Assembly (NCBI GenBank): GCA_963820315.1
Contig: CAWFZK010000035.1
Coordinates: 62,001 to 126,000 of the forward strand
Direction: 5' to 3'
DNA length: 64,000 nt
DNA from: JACVRW01 sp963820315
GTDB lineage: Bacteria > Actinomycetota > Thermoleophilia > Solirubrobacterales > Thermoleophilaceae
Shown here one piece after another: positions 1 to 8,390 of the stretch. Within the stretch, counting starts at the first letter, position 1; the number at the start of each line of letters is the position of its first letter. The translations under genes and the position numbers were made by a program. Below the pieces are notes generated by a model, which saw nothing but the letters and a program-made list of their open reading frames with translations, had not been told where the DNA came from and did no database searches.

Positions 1-191
1 CCGAGATCGACCGGCTCGAGGATGAGGGCGACCGCATCCTGCGCGCCGGGCTGACCGCGCTGTTCGACGGCGGCGTCGACCCGATGGCGGTGATCCGCTG
101 GAAGGACATCTTCGAGCGGGTCGAGGACGCGATCGACGCCTGCGACAGCGTGGCGCACACCCTGCGCGGCATCGCGGTCAAGCGCACGTAG
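1..191 (+). CDS. DUF47 (PhoU-like) family protein, C-terminal fragment
   Basis: The window opens inside this gene; the reading frame starts at base 3 and ends at TAG 189-191, leaving about 62 residues. The visible part contains RLEDEGDRI and IRWKDIFERVEDAID followed by a short tail, which matches the end of DUF47 proteins (COG1392), four-helix PhoU-like proteins usually encoded next to a Pit-type low-affinity phosphate transporter and thought to regulate it. The transporter would have to lie before the window, so the partner cannot be checked. The following dehydrogenase is in the same direction but has its own promoter-like element. Confidence 0.8.
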   Translation, partial: EIDRLEDEGDRILRAGLTALFDGGVDPMAVIRWKDIFERVEDAIDACDSVAHTLRGIAVKRT

Positions 192-224
192 CCGCACAGC
201 GGCGCCGGACTAGCCTTGGCGCCC

Positions 225-977
225 ATGACGACCGCCCGCGACGACGCAGCCTTCGCCGGGCGGGTCGCGCTCGTAACGGGAGCAAGCGGCGGCATCGGCG
301 CCGCGCTGAGCCGCGGGCTCGCCGGGGCCGGCGCGGCGGTGGCGCTGCACTACGCGTCGAACCAGGACGCCGCGAGCGCGCTGGCCGCCGAGATCGAGGC
401 GGGTGGCGGCCGCGCGCTGACGCTCGGCGCCGACCTGGGCGAGCCGGACGCGCCGGAGCAGCTCGTCGCGGACGTGGAGCGCGACCTGGGGCCGGTCGAC
501 GTGCTCGCCGCAAACGCCGGGCTCAGCCGGCCAGGCTCCTGGGAGGACATCGACGCCGCGGCGTTCGACGAGACGCTGGCCGTCAACCTGCGAGCGCCCT
601 ACCTGTTGGCCCGCCGCGTGCTGCCGGGCATGCGCGAGCGCGGCTACGGCCGCATTCTCTTCACCTCGTCCGTCGCCGCGCTGACCGGCGGCATCGTCGG
701 ACCTCACTATGCGTCGTCCAAGGCGGGCCTGCACGGCCTGACCCATTTCCTTGCGTCGCGCGTCGCAGCGGACGGCGTGACGGTCAATGCGATCGCGCCG
801 GCGCTGATCGAGGACACCGCGATGCTGCCCGGGGACCCCGGCGAACTGACCAAGGCGGTACCGGTCGGCCGGCTCGGCACGCCGGCGGAGGTGGCGGACC
901 TCGCCCTCGCCATGCTGCGTAACGGCTACCTCACGAGCAAGGTCGTGATGCTCGACGGAGGGATTCACCCGCGCTGA
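225..977 (+). CDS. SDR family oxidoreductase (FabG-like)
   Basis: A 250-residue classical short-chain dehydrogenase. It has the NAD(P)-binding TGASGGIG at residues 18-25, the AANAG structural motif, a Ser in FTSSVA, the catalytic YASSK, and a C-terminal MLDGG like that of 3-oxoacyl-ACP reductases. The substrate cannot be read from the sequence; FabG-like reductase is the nearest family. I start at ATG 225 rather than the in-frame TTG at 216 because the TTG overlaps a promoter-like TAGCCT (211-216), which sits 8 bases before the ATG and would give an almost leaderless message. The DHFR-like gene follows 20 bases later on the same strand. Confidence 0.85.
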   Translation: MTTARDDAAFAGRVALVTGASGGIGAALSRGLAGAGAAVALHYASNQDAASALAAEIEAGGGRALTLGADLGEPDAPEQLVADVERDLGPVDVLAANAGLSRPGSWEDIDAAAFDETLAVNLRAPYLLARRVLPGMRERGYGRILFTSSVAALTGGIVGPHYASSKAGLHGLTHFLASRVAADGVTVNAIAPALIEDTAMLPGDPGELTKAVPVGRLGTPAEVADLALAMLRNGYLTSKVVMLDGGIHPR

Positions 978-997
978 CGGCGAAAGGAGATTCAGTC

Positions 998-1597
998 ATG
1001 ACCGACTCGACCGCACGCAACGTCTCCGCGAGCATGAGCCTCACCCTCGACGGGCGCTACAACGGCCCCGGCGGGCCCGGCGATCTGGGCGCGATCGTCC
1101 CGTACGCGACCACCGAGGTCGCGCGCGACCATCTCAACCGCATCTGGCAGGGCGCGACGACGGCGCTGCTCGGCCGGCTCAACGCCGAGGGGTTCATGGG
1201 GTTCTGGCCGCCGGTCGCCGACGACGAGAACGCCGATCCGCGTGATCGCGGCTACGCGAAGTGGCTCGTCGACACGGAGAAGGTGGTCCTGTCGACCACG
1301 TTGACCGAGGCGCCGTGGGAACGCACCCGCGTCGTGAACGCCTCGGTCCCCGACGTCGTCGCCGAGCTCAAGGCCAGCGGCGAGGGCGACATCCTCGTCA
1401 ACAACAGCGCGAGCGTCATCAAGCCGCTCCTGTCGGCGGACCTGCTCGACCGCCTCTTCCTCATCATCTGCCCCGAGATCGCCGGGGGTGGCGAGCGGCT
1501 GTTCGACGACGGCCTGCCGGCATCGAAGTGGAAGCTCACGCGCCAGGAGACCGGCGAGCTGGGCGAGATGGCCCTGATCTACGACCGCGCCCGCTGA
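998..1597 (+). CDS. Dihydrofolate reductase family protein (RibD C-terminal-like)
   Basis: This 199-residue protein has the fold signature of the RibD_C/DHFR-like family: an N-terminal ASMSLTLDG strand, an LLGR segment, a central LSTTL strand, and the late motifs ILVNNSASVIKPLL and ICPEIAGGGERLFDDG. Such stand-alone members are annotated as dihydrofolate reductase family proteins, but few have a proven substrate, so NADPH-dependent reduction of a pterin- or pyrimidine-like compound is only a family-level expectation. ATG 998 is preceded by a good ribosome-binding site (AAAGGAGA, 982-989). It probably forms a pair with the upstream dehydrogenase. Confidence 0.85.
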   Translation: MTDSTARNVSASMSLTLDGRYNGPGGPGDLGAIVPYATTEVARDHLNRIWQGATTALLGRLNAEGFMGFWPPVADDENADPRDRGYAKWLVDTEKVVLSTTLTEAPWERTRVVNASVPDVVAELKASGEGDILVNNSASVIKPLLSADLLDRLFLIICPEIAGGGERLFDDGLPASKWKLTRQETGELGEMALIYDRAR

Positions 1598-1615
1598 AAA
1601 GGCGCGCTGCCCCAA

Positions 1616-1688
1616 TGGAGCTGAGGGGACTCGAACCCCTGACCTACGCGCTGCCAGCGCGTCGCTCTTCCAGCTGAGCTACAGCCCC
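1616..1688 (-). tRNA. tRNA-Ala (GGC anticodon)
   Basis: The minus strand folds into a full cloverleaf of 73 bases: acceptor GGGGCTG/CAGCTCC, D arm GCTC...GAGC, anticodon stem ACGCG/CGCGT with loop CTGGCAG (anticodon GGC), variable loop AGGTC, and T arm AGGGG-TTCGAGT-CCCCT. The discriminator base is A and the CCA end is not encoded. It reads GCC, the favoured alanine codon in this GC-rich DNA. It lies 40 bases after rsfS on the same strand. Confidence 0.97.
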
Positions 1689-1728
1689 TGGACCCCGAGA
1701 AGGTAGCAGCGCGCCGGCCCTGCTCGGC

Positions 1729-2091
1729 CTAGCCCACGCTCCGGGCGGGCGCCTCGCCCCAGAGCGTCTCGAGGCGGTAGTACTCGCGCGCCTCGGGGGT
1801 GAAGATGTGGACGATCACGTCCCAGTAGTCGAGCAGGATCCAGCGGGCGTCCCGGTCGCCCTCGGTGCGGCGTGGCAGCAGGCGCTCGTCGTCGTGCTTC
1901 AGGTCCTCGTGGATGGCGTCGTGGATCGCCTTCGTCTGGCGCTCGGTGTTGCCCGAGCAGATCACGAAGAAGTCGGTGTAGGAGACGATCCCGCGCAGGT
2001 CGATCACGCGAATGTCGATCGCCTTGCGGTCGGACGCGACCGCGGCGATGCGCTCGGCCAGCGCGGCCGAGTCGAACTCGTTCGCGTTCAC
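1729..2091 (-). CDS. rsfS: Ribosome silencing factor RsfS
   Basis: A 120-residue RsfS/Iojap protein, which binds ribosomal protein L14 and blocks joining of the two ribosomal subunits, slowing translation in starvation. The family core is visible: DIRVIDLRG, SYTDFFVICSG, TERQTKAI, WILLDYWDVIVHIF and REYYRLETLWG. The start is GTG 2089-2091, which overlaps the nadD stop codon (GTGA), so the two genes are translationally coupled. proA-nadD-rsfS on the minus strand is a common bacterial order. Confidence 0.93.
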   Translation of the reverse strand: MNANEFDSAALAERIAAVASDRKAIDIRVIDLRGIVSYTDFFVICSGNTERQTKAIHDAIHEDLKHDDERLLPRRTEGDRDARWILLDYWDVIVHIFTPEAREYYRLETLWGEAPARSVG

Positions 2092-2705
2092 GTGCTCGCC
2101 GCCTCCACCTTCGGGCGGTAGAGCTCGTGCGATCCGATGTAGTCCTCGACGGCGGGCGGAACGAGATACCGGATCGGCCGGCCCTCGCGCACACGGCGGC
2201 GAACTCCGGTCGACGAGATCTGGATCATCAGCATGTCGAGATGGCGCACACGGTCGGAGCCGCGCAGGCGCGAGAGCTTGATGCCGACCGCGCTGCGGCT
2301 CCAGCCGACGCGCTCGACGGCCGCCACGGTTGCACGCTCCAGCACCTTCTCGGGCTCGTGCCAGCTCGGCAACGCCGCCGCCTGGTCGCCGCCGAGAATG
2401 AGGAAGAGCTCGTCGCCGGGCGACTCGCCCTGGAGCAGCTCGAGCGTGTCGGAGGTGTACGAGGGTCCCTCGCGATCGACCTCGACGCGTGACACCGCGA
2501 AGCGCTCGTCCCCGGCCGTCGCGAGCTCGACCATCTCGAGCCGAGCCTCGGGGCCGGGGTCGTTGTCGATCTCACGGTGCGGCGCCTCACCGACCGGCAC
2601 GAACAGGACGCGCTCGAGCTCGAGCTGCAGCAGCACCTCCTGGGCACAGACGAGGTGCCCCAGGTGCGGCGGGTTGAAGGCTCCTCCGAAAACTCCGATG
2701 CGCAA
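2088..2705 (-). CDS. nadD: Nicotinate-nucleotide adenylyltransferase NadD
   Basis: A 205-residue adenylyltransferase that makes deamido-NAD from nicotinate mononucleotide and ATP. The N-terminal GVFGGAFNPPHLGHL carries the nucleotidyltransferase (T/H)xGH signature; YTSDTLELL, LILGGDQAA, and the late ISSTGVRRRVREG and YLVPPAVEDYI are typical of NadD. The start is TTG 2703-2705; no ATG or GTG lies close by and the protein begins exactly at the family N terminus. It lies 12 bases after proA and overlaps rsfS by four. Confidence 0.93.
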   Translation of the reverse strand: MRIGVFGGAFNPPHLGHLVCAQEVLLQLELERVLFVPVGEAPHREIDNDPGPEARLEMVELATAGDERFAVSRVEVDREGPSYTSDTLELLQGESPGDELFLILGGDQAAALPSWHEPEKVLERATVAAVERVGWSRSAVGIKLSRLRGSDRVRHLDMLMIQISSTGVRRRVREGRPIRYLVPPAVEDYIGSHELYRPKVEAAST

Positions 2706-2717
2706 GCGCTACAGCAC

Positions 2718-3989
2718 CTACTCGCGGACCTGTCCGGATCCCTCGACCACGAACTTGTAGGTGGTGAGCTCGCGCAGGCCGATCGGGCCGCGCGCGTGCA
2801 GCTTCTGGGTCGAGTTGCCGATCTCGGCGCCCATGCCGAAAACGCCGCCATCGGTGAATCGGGTCGACGCGTTGACGTACACCGCCGCGGCATCGACTCC
2901 GCCCGTGAACGCCTGCGCCGAGCTGGTCGAGCCCGTGACGATCGCCTCGGAGTGGCCCGAGCTGTAGCGGTTCACGTGCTCGATCGCGTCGGCGACCGAG
3001 TCGACCACCTTCACCGCCAGGATCAGCGCGTGATACTCGGTCGCCCAGTCCTCCTCATCGGCGTCTGACAGCGAGTCGGCGAGCTCGCCGGCGAGCGAGC
3101 GGGTGCGCCCGTCGACGCGCAGCTCGACCCCCGATTCGCGCAGCTCGCGGAGCGCGCGCGGCAGGAAGTCGGCCGCGATGTCGGCGTGGACGAGCAGCGT
3201 CTCCGCCGCGTTGCAGGTGGATGGGCGCTGGACCTTCGCGTTGACCGTGATGGCGACCGCGTCGTCGAGGTCGGCGCCGGCGTCGACGAACACGTGGCCG
3301 TTGCCGCCCGCGGCGTAGATCACCGGGACCGTTGCATGCTCCTTGAGCGCCGCCTTGAGGCCCTCTCCCCCGCGCGGGATGACGAGGTCGACGACGCCGT
3401 CCATGGTGGCTATCTGGCGCAGCTCGTCGCGGTCGCCGCCGCCTACGATCGAGATCGCCCCGTCGGGCACGCCGGCCTGACGCGCGGCGAGCGAGACCAC
3501 CTGCGCGAGCACGGCGTTCGAGTGCGCCGCCGTGGACGAGCCGCGCAGCACGATCGCGTTGCCCGACTTGAGACAGAGCGCCGAGCAGTCGACCGTCACG
3601 TTCGGGCGTGCCTCGTACACCACCGCGACGACCCCGAGCGGCACGCGCACGCGCCGCACGTCGAGGCCGTTCTCGAGCCGGTGGCCCTCGATCGTCTCGC
3701 CCACCGGGTCGGGCAGCGCGACGATCGCGCGCACGTCCCTGGCGATCCCGGCCAGCCGGGCCTCGTCCAGCTTCAGCCGGTCCAGCAGGCCGGCGTGCAG
3801 GCCCGCCTCCTCGCCGGCCTCCATGTCGCGGGCATTGGCATCGAGGATCTCGTCGCTGCGCTGCTCGAGCGCGTCCGCCATCGCCTCCAGCGCCGCGTTC
3901 TTGGTGGCGGTGCTCAGGGTCGCGAGCTCGAGCGCCGCGCGCCGCGCCTGGGCGCAGATCTCGGCGACGGACTGAGCGGTCGTGGCCAT
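2718..3989 (-). CDS. proA: Gamma-glutamyl phosphate reductase ProA
   Basis: A 423-residue NADPH-dependent aldehyde-dehydrogenase-fold enzyme converting glutamyl-5-phosphate to glutamate semialdehyde in proline synthesis. Diagnostic segments are the GVVAVVYEARPNVT, LRGSSTAAHSN, VIPRGGEG and VQRPSTCNAAETLL stretches, the last with the catalytic Cys. ATG 3989 gives the normal ProA N terminus; an in-frame GTG at 4028 would add 13 unlikely residues. Its usual partner proB lies about 3.3 kb away, with an MFS gene, a regulator and a MATE gene in between, which breaks the common proB-proA adjacency. Confidence 0.95.
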   Translation of the reverse strand: MATTAQSVAEICAQARRAALELATLSTATKNAALEAMADALEQRSDEILDANARDMEAGEEAGLHAGLLDRLKLDEARLAGIARDVRAIVALPDPVGETIEGHRLENGLDVRRVRVPLGVVAVVYEARPNVTVDCSALCLKSGNAIVLRGSSTAAHSNAVLAQVVSLAARQAGVPDGAISIVGGGDRDELRQIATMDGVVDLVIPRGGEGLKAALKEHATVPVIYAAGGNGHVFVDAGADLDDAVAITVNAKVQRPSTCNAAETLLVHADIAADFLPRALRELRESGVELRVDGRTRSLAGELADSLSDADEEDWATEYHALILAVKVVDSVADAIEHVNRYSSGHSEAIVTGSTSSAQAFTGGVDAAAVYVNASTRFTDGGVFGMGAEIGNSTQKLHARGPIGLRELTTYKFVVEGSGQVRE

Positions 3990-4041
3990 CGCGGCAAGGG
4001 TACCGGGCGCCGCGCCCCGCGCGCTCACGCTTTGGGCGTGG

Positions 4042-5427
4042 TCACGCGGGTACCTCAGCCGGCGCCGGCGCCGTCACGCGCAGGCGTCCGAGGGCGAGCG
4101 CGAGCACGGCCACCAGCAGCGCCGCGATCGCCATCAGCGTCCAGGCATCCGTGAAGCCGGACAGCGGGTCCGCGACGGGCGCCGCGTCGAGCACGGCGAT
4201 CAGGATCGCGATGCCCAGCACCGCCCCGATCTGACGCAAGCAGGCGAGCACCGCGCTGCCCGTCGCGAACTGCGCACCAGGCAGCTCGGCGACCGCCGCG
4301 CTTCCCCACGCGGCGAACGAGAAGCCGACGCCCATGCCCGTCAGCATCGTCGGGCCGAGGTACTCGGAGACGTAGCTCGGCGCGGTCCCGATACCGGTGG
4401 CGAAGAGCACGCAGCCCGTGGCGAACAGAAGCGCACCCGGAAGCGCCACGACGCGCTGGCCGAAGCGGTCGGCGAGCCGCCCCGCGATCGGAGCGCTGAG
4501 CGCCGCCATCAACGGCCCGGGCGTGACCGCGAAGCCGGCCTTGAGGATCGAGTAGCCCCAGATCTCGGTCAGGAAGAGCACGTTCGCCAGGAGCAGCGCG
4601 TAGAAGGCGGACGAGAAGGCGAACATCCCCACGTTCGCGACCGCGAACGAGCGCGACCGGAAGAGGCTGAGCTCGATCACCGGCGCACGGTGGCGCGCCG
4701 AGCGGATCACAACCGCGGGAAGGAATACCGCCGCCGCGCCGAGCGCGGCGAGCACGCGCGCGCTGTCCCAGCCCCAGTCGGAGCCCTTGACGATTCCGAG
4801 CGCGAGCGCGCCGACCCCGGCCACCATCAGCGCGCTGCCGAGAGCGTCGGGCAGCACGGCATTCGGGTCGCGCGTCTCGCGCAGGACGCGGCGCGCGGGC
4901 ACGAGCGCGAGCAGCCCGATCGGGACGTTCAGGAAGAAGACCCAGCGCCAGCCGACCGCGTCGACGAGCACACCGCCGAGCGACGGCCCGAGCGCGGCCG
5001 CGACGGCGCCGGTGGCGCTCCAGATCGCCACGGCGGTGGCGCGCTTGTCGCGCGGGAACTCCGGCAGCAGCAGCGCGAGCGAGGTCGGCACCAGGATGGC
5101 GCCCGCCGCGGCCTGCAGGATGCGCGCCGCCACCAGCAGCTCCGACGAGGGCGCGAGCCCGCACAGCACCGAGGTGGCGATGAACGCGACCACGCCGATG
5201 AGGAACATCCTGCGCCGCCCGACGAGGTCCGCGAGCCGGCCGGCCGGTACGAGCAGCGCGGCGAACACGATGTTGTACGCGTTCAGGATCCAGGACAGAT
5301 CGGCGCGCGTGGACTCGGCGAAGTCACGCTCGATGTCCGGGAAGGCGACGTTGACGATCGTCACGTCAAGGAAGCTCATGAAGACGGCGACCGCCGTGAC
5401 TGCCAGCACCTTCCAGCGACGTTCCAT
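4042..5427 (-). CDS. MFS transporter, DHA2 (14-TM) drug efflux type
   Basis: A 461-residue proton-coupled multidrug exporter of the EmrB/QacA type. The helix-1 motif LDVTIVNVAFPD, motif A GRLADLVGRRRMF, an ARILQAAAGA segment and motif C in GAVAAALGPSLGG are visible, and the hydrophobic pattern fits 14 membrane segments. ATG 5427 has a GGGAGGG ribosome site, so the longer ORF start at 5466 is rejected; it would also run into the operator. The gene diverges from an HxlR regulator, and two direct copies of a palindrome lie between them, implying local drug-responsive control. A minus-strand promoter candidate is TTGCGT-17-TAGGGT in the same gap. Confidence 0.92.
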   Translation of the reverse strand: MERRWKVLAVTAVAVFMSFLDVTIVNVAFPDIERDFAESTRADLSWILNAYNIVFAALLVPAGRLADLVGRRRMFLIGVVAFIATSVLCGLAPSSELLVAARILQAAAGAILVPTSLALLLPEFPRDKRATAVAIWSATGAVAAALGPSLGGVLVDAVGWRWVFFLNVPIGLLALVPARRVLRETRDPNAVLPDALGSALMVAGVGALALGIVKGSDWGWDSARVLAALGAAAVFLPAVVIRSARHRAPVIELSLFRSRSFAVANVGMFAFSSAFYALLLANVLFLTEIWGYSILKAGFAVTPGPLMAALSAPIAGRLADRFGQRVVALPGALLFATGCVLFATGIGTAPSYVSEYLGPTMLTGMGVGFSFAAWGSAAVAELPGAQFATGSAVLACLRQIGAVLGIAILIAVLDAAPVADPLSGFTDAWTLMAIAALLVAVLALALGRLRVTAPAPAEVPA

Positions 5428-5452
5428 CCTCGGACCCTCCCGGCCTGAGTGA

Positions 5453-5499
5453 GTTGCTTGACGCAACGCACCCTACATGAGTCGGTTGTTTCACGCAAC
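5453..5499. promoter_or_regulatory. Two direct copies of an HxlR operator palindrome
   Basis: The divergent gap holds GTTGCTTGACGCAAC (5453-5467) and GTTGTTTCACGCAAC (5485-5499). Each is an inverted repeat (GTTGC/GCAAC, one mismatch in the second), and the copies start 32 bases apart, about three helical turns, so two dimers would sit on the same DNA face. They cover the likely promoters of both the MFS gene and the regulator. Binding by the HxlR protein is inferred from position. Confidence 0.7.
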
Positions 5500-5521
5500 G
5501 GAGCGCGCTAGGCTGGTCGCA

Positions 5522-5998
5522 GTGCTCCCGCGCACCTACGAGACGCAGGTCTGCTCGATCGCCCGCACGCTCGAGGTGATGGGCGACCGCTGGACGATGC
5601 TGATCATCCGCAACGTCTTCCTCGGGATGCGCCGCTTCGACGACTTCCAGGCCAATCTCGGGATCGCGCGCAACGTGCTGAGCGACAGGCTTGCGCGCCT
5701 CGTCGACGAGGGCATCCTCGAGCGCCACCGCTATCAGGAGCGACCCGAGCGCTTCGAGTACCGGCTCACGGACAAGGGCATCGACCTGTGGCCCGTGCTC
5801 GTCTCGCTGATGAAGTGGGGCGACCGCCACGCCCCCGAGGAAGCCGGGCAGCCGACGCTGATCCTGCACCGCGGCTGCGGCGGCGAGGTCGACGAGCGCT
5901 TCGTCTGCTCGGTCTGCGGCGAGCCCGTCGACGCCCGCAGCAGCGAGGCTAGGCCGGGACCCGGTGCGCTCCGATCCTGGCCCAGCGCCGTCCTCTGA
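5522..5998 (+). CDS. HxlR family winged-helix transcriptional regulator
   Basis: An HxlR-type regulator: a Cys in the N-terminal QVCSIARTLEVMGDRWTML, the recognition segment RFDDFQANLGIARNVLSDRL, and the wing ERFEYRLTDKGIDLWPVL. The C terminus adds a CGG...CSVCG zinc-knuckle-like segment. I choose GTG 5522 over ATG 5477 because the ATG lies between the two operator copies, and TAGGCT (5509-5514) stands 7 bases before the GTG, suggesting a leaderless message. Such proteins often sense small molecules through the N-terminal Cys; here the target is probably the divergent efflux gene. The 3' end overlaps the convergent MATE gene by 50 bases. Confidence 0.9.
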   Translation: MLPRTYETQVCSIARTLEVMGDRWTMLIIRNVFLGMRRFDDFQANLGIARNVLSDRLARLVDEGILERHRYQERPERFEYRLTDKGIDLWPVLVSLMKWGDRHAPEEAGQPTLILHRGCGGEVDERFVCSVCGEPVDARSSEARPGPGALRSWPSAVL

Positions 5999-7265
5999 AG
6001 CGCCAGGCGAGCGTCGCAAGCCGCGCGAGGATCAGGCCCAGCAGGCCGAACCAGACGCCCACGATCCCCCAGTCGAACGCGAGCGATGCCAGCGTGATCG
6101 GCACGAACACTCCCAGCGTCGAGGCGAGCATCGCCCACATCAGGTAACGCGTGTCGCCGGCGCCGATGAGGATGCCGTCGAGCGCGAAGACCGCGCCGTT
6201 GGCCGGCTGCATGAGCGCGAAGATGAGCCAGATCTCCTGAGCGCGCTCGACGACCTGCTCGTCGCCGGTGAAGGCGTGCGGCAGCACCTCGACGAGCGCC
6301 AGCATCAGCGCTCCGAACAGCGCTCCCGCCGCCACGGCCCATTCGATCATCCGCCGCGCCGCGCGATGGGCCCCCTCGGCGTCGCCCGCGCCGAGCGAGC
6401 GGCCGACGATCACCTGTCCCGCGATCGCGATCGCATCGAGCACGAGCGCCAGGAAGACGAACAGCTGGAAGGCGATCTGGTGCGCGGCCAGCGAGTCGTC
6501 GCCGACGCGCGCGAGCACCGCGCCGGCCACGAGGAACGACCCGTACAGCGCCGCCGTGCGGACGAAGATCTCACTGCCGATGCGCGCGAGCGGGCGCATC
6601 GCCCCCAGCGACGGCCGGCGCGACTCGGCCGGGGCCGCGAGCAGCGCCCACGTGAAGGCGGCCCCCATGCCGGCCTGCGCCAGGACGGTCGCCCAGGCCG
6701 AGCCGGCGAGCCCCCAGTCGAAGACGTAGATGAAGAGCAGGTTCAGGACCACGTTGGCCGCGTTCGCGACGACGACGATCACGAGCGGCGTACGCAGGTC
6801 CGACACGCCGCGCAGGTAGCCCTGCCCGGCGAGCGCGATCAGGGCGAAGATCAGGCCGATCGAGCCGATCCGCAGGTACATGACCGCGAGGTCACCGGTA
6901 CGGCCGTCGCCGCCCATGAGGTCGACGAGCGGCACCGCGGACCCGGCGATCAGCGCGGTCAGCAGGACGCCGATCCCGCTCGAGAGCCAGAGCGCCTGAG
7001 CGGCGATGCGGCCCGCCGCCTCCTCCTCACCCGCCCCGTGCAGGCGGGCGACCTGCGCAGTCGTGCCGTAGGTGAGGAAGTTGAAGAGCGTGAAGGCGCC
7101 TGCCAGCAGCGCCGCCGCGATCGCCAGCGCGGCCAGCTCCTCGGTGCCGAGGTGGCCGACCATCGCCGTGTCGGCGAGCAGGTAGAGGGGCTCGGCGGCG
7201 AGTGCTCCCAGCGCCGGGAGCGCGAGCTTCAGGATCTCCCGGTCGTACGGGGAGCGGAGCGGCAC
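5949..7265 (-). CDS. MATE family efflux transporter (DinF-like)
   Basis: A 438-residue cation-coupled exporter with the pseudo-symmetric 12-helix MATE layout. The first half begins LALPALGALAAEPLYLLADTAMVGHLG, typical of the DinF/NorM branch; the second half repeats the pattern at IALASRSEIFVRTA-like and FALDGILIGAGDTRYL positions. The start is GTG 7265, 9 bases after proB, so it is probably transcribed with proB. The substrate is unknown. Its 3' end overlaps the tail of the HxlR gene on the other strand. Confidence 0.9.
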   Translation of the reverse strand: MPLRSPYDREILKLALPALGALAAEPLYLLADTAMVGHLGTEELAALAIAAALLAGAFTLFNFLTYGTTAQVARLHGAGEEEAAGRIAAQALWLSSGIGVLLTALIAGSAVPLVDLMGGDGRTGDLAVMYLRIGSIGLIFALIALAGQGYLRGVSDLRTPLVIVVVANAANVVLNLLFIYVFDWGLAGSAWATVLAQAGMGAAFTWALLAAPAESRRPSLGAMRPLARIGSEIFVRTAALYGSFLVAGAVLARVGDDSLAAHQIAFQLFVFLALVLDAIAIAGQVIVGRSLGAGDAEGAHRAARRMIEWAVAAGALFGALMLALVEVLPHAFTGDEQVVERAQEIWLIFALMQPANGAVFALDGILIGAGDTRYLMWAMLASTLGVFVPITLASLAFDWGIVGVWFGLLGLILARLATLAWRFRGRRWARIGAHRVPA

Positions 7266-7274
7266 GGCCGCCGC

Positions 7275-8366
7275 TTACTCGAGCACGAAGTAGTCGCGGT
7301 GGACGGCCTCCTCGGTCGCCCGCGGCAACAGCTCGCGCACCTGATCCGTCTTGAGCCCCTTGATGCGGCGCAGCTCCTCGGCCGAGTAGCCGACGATGCC
7401 CTTGCCGACCGCGCGGCCGTTGCAGCGCACCTCGACGGCGTCGCCCGCCTCGAACTCGCCCTCGACCTCGACCACGCCGACCGGCAGCAGGCTCGTGCCG
7501 CGCTCGCGCAGCGCATGCTCCGCGCCCTCGTCGACCACGAGCCGGCCCTGCGTCGGCTTCGCGTACTTGAGCCACAGCTTGAAGCTCGACACGCGCCCCG
7601 CCTGCGGGTGGAAGCGCGTGCCGCCGGGCGCGCCCGCCAGCGCGGCGCCGACGGCGTCGCGATCGATGCCGCTCGTGATCGTCACGGGGATGCCGGCCGC
7701 CGTCGCCATCTCGGCCGCGACGACCTTCGAGCGCATGCCCCCGGAGCCGAGCGGCGAGGTCGACAGCCCGATCTCGTAGCGCTCGAGCTCGTCGAGCCTG
7801 CGCACGTCGGTGATCAGCTCGGCGGCGCTGTCGCGGCGCGGGTCGGCGCTGTAGAGGCCGCCGGTGTCCGTCAGGAGGACGAGCAGGTCCGCGACGAGCA
7901 GGATCGCGACCTGCGCCGCAAGGAAGTCGTTGTCGCCGAACGAGATCTCGTCGGTGGTGGTCGTGTCGTTCTCGTTGATCACGGGCACGACGCGCCAGCG
8001 CAGCAGCGTGCCGAGCGTGTGGCGCGCGTTCAGGTAGTGCGTGCGCGCCGACATGTCGAAGAAGGTGAGGAGCACCTGGGCCGACGGCACGCCGTGCCCC
8101 TGCAGCAGCTCGTCGTAGTGGCGGTAGAGCTTGCCCTGGCCGACCGCCGAGGCCGCCTGCAGCTCCTCCATCGCCGACGGGCGCATCGGCAGCTCCATCA
8201 GGCGCATCCCACGGGCGATCGCGCCGGAGGTCACGACCACCACGTCGTCGCCTGCCAGATGGCGGGCCGCGACCTCGGCGCAGATCGCGTCGAGCACCTC
8301 GTGGCGAACCTCGCCGCGGTCATCCGCGACGATGCTCGAGCCGAGCTTGACGACGACCGTCGACAT
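7275..8366 (-). CDS. proB: Glutamate 5-kinase ProB
   Basis: A 363-residue enzyme phosphorylating glutamate to glutamyl-5-phosphate, first step of proline synthesis. The amino-acid-kinase domain shows VVVKLGSS at the N terminus, VVVTSGAIARG, VPVINENDTTTTDEI, FGDNDFLAAQVA and LGSGGMRSKV. A C-terminal PUA domain (from about residue 275, RLVVDEGAEHAL onwards) is present, giving the full-length form. It sits between a small lipoprotein gene and a MATE gene; obg-proB order is conserved in many bacteria, but proA is displaced downstream. Confidence 0.95.
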   Translation of the reverse strand: MSTVVVKLGSSIVADDRGEVRHEVLDAICAEVAARHLAGDDVVVVTSGAIARGMRLMELPMRPSAMEELQAASAVGQGKLYRHYDELLQGHGVPSAQVLLTFFDMSARTHYLNARHTLGTLLRWRVVPVINENDTTTTDEISFGDNDFLAAQVAILLVADLLVLLTDTGGLYSADPRRDSAAELITDVRRLDELERYEIGLSTSPLGSGGMRSKVVAAEMATAAGIPVTITSGIDRDAVGAALAGAPGGTRFHPQAGRVSSFKLWLKYAKPTQGRLVVDEGAEHALRERGTSLLPVGVVEVEGEFEAGDAVEVRCNGRAVGKGIVGYSAEELRRIKGLKTDQVRELLPRATEEAVHRDYFVLE

Positions 8367-8390
8367 GCCGGAGAGGTTAGGCCGCTCCCG

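Noticed and set aside
1597..1615. Terminator after the DHFR-like gene
   Set aside because: There is no stable hairpin in the short gap before the tRNA; only a short A-run and GC-rich bases.
5477..5521. Upstream ATG start for the HxlR gene
   Set aside because: It lies between the two operator palindromes and before the likely -10; family N termini start near GTG 5522.
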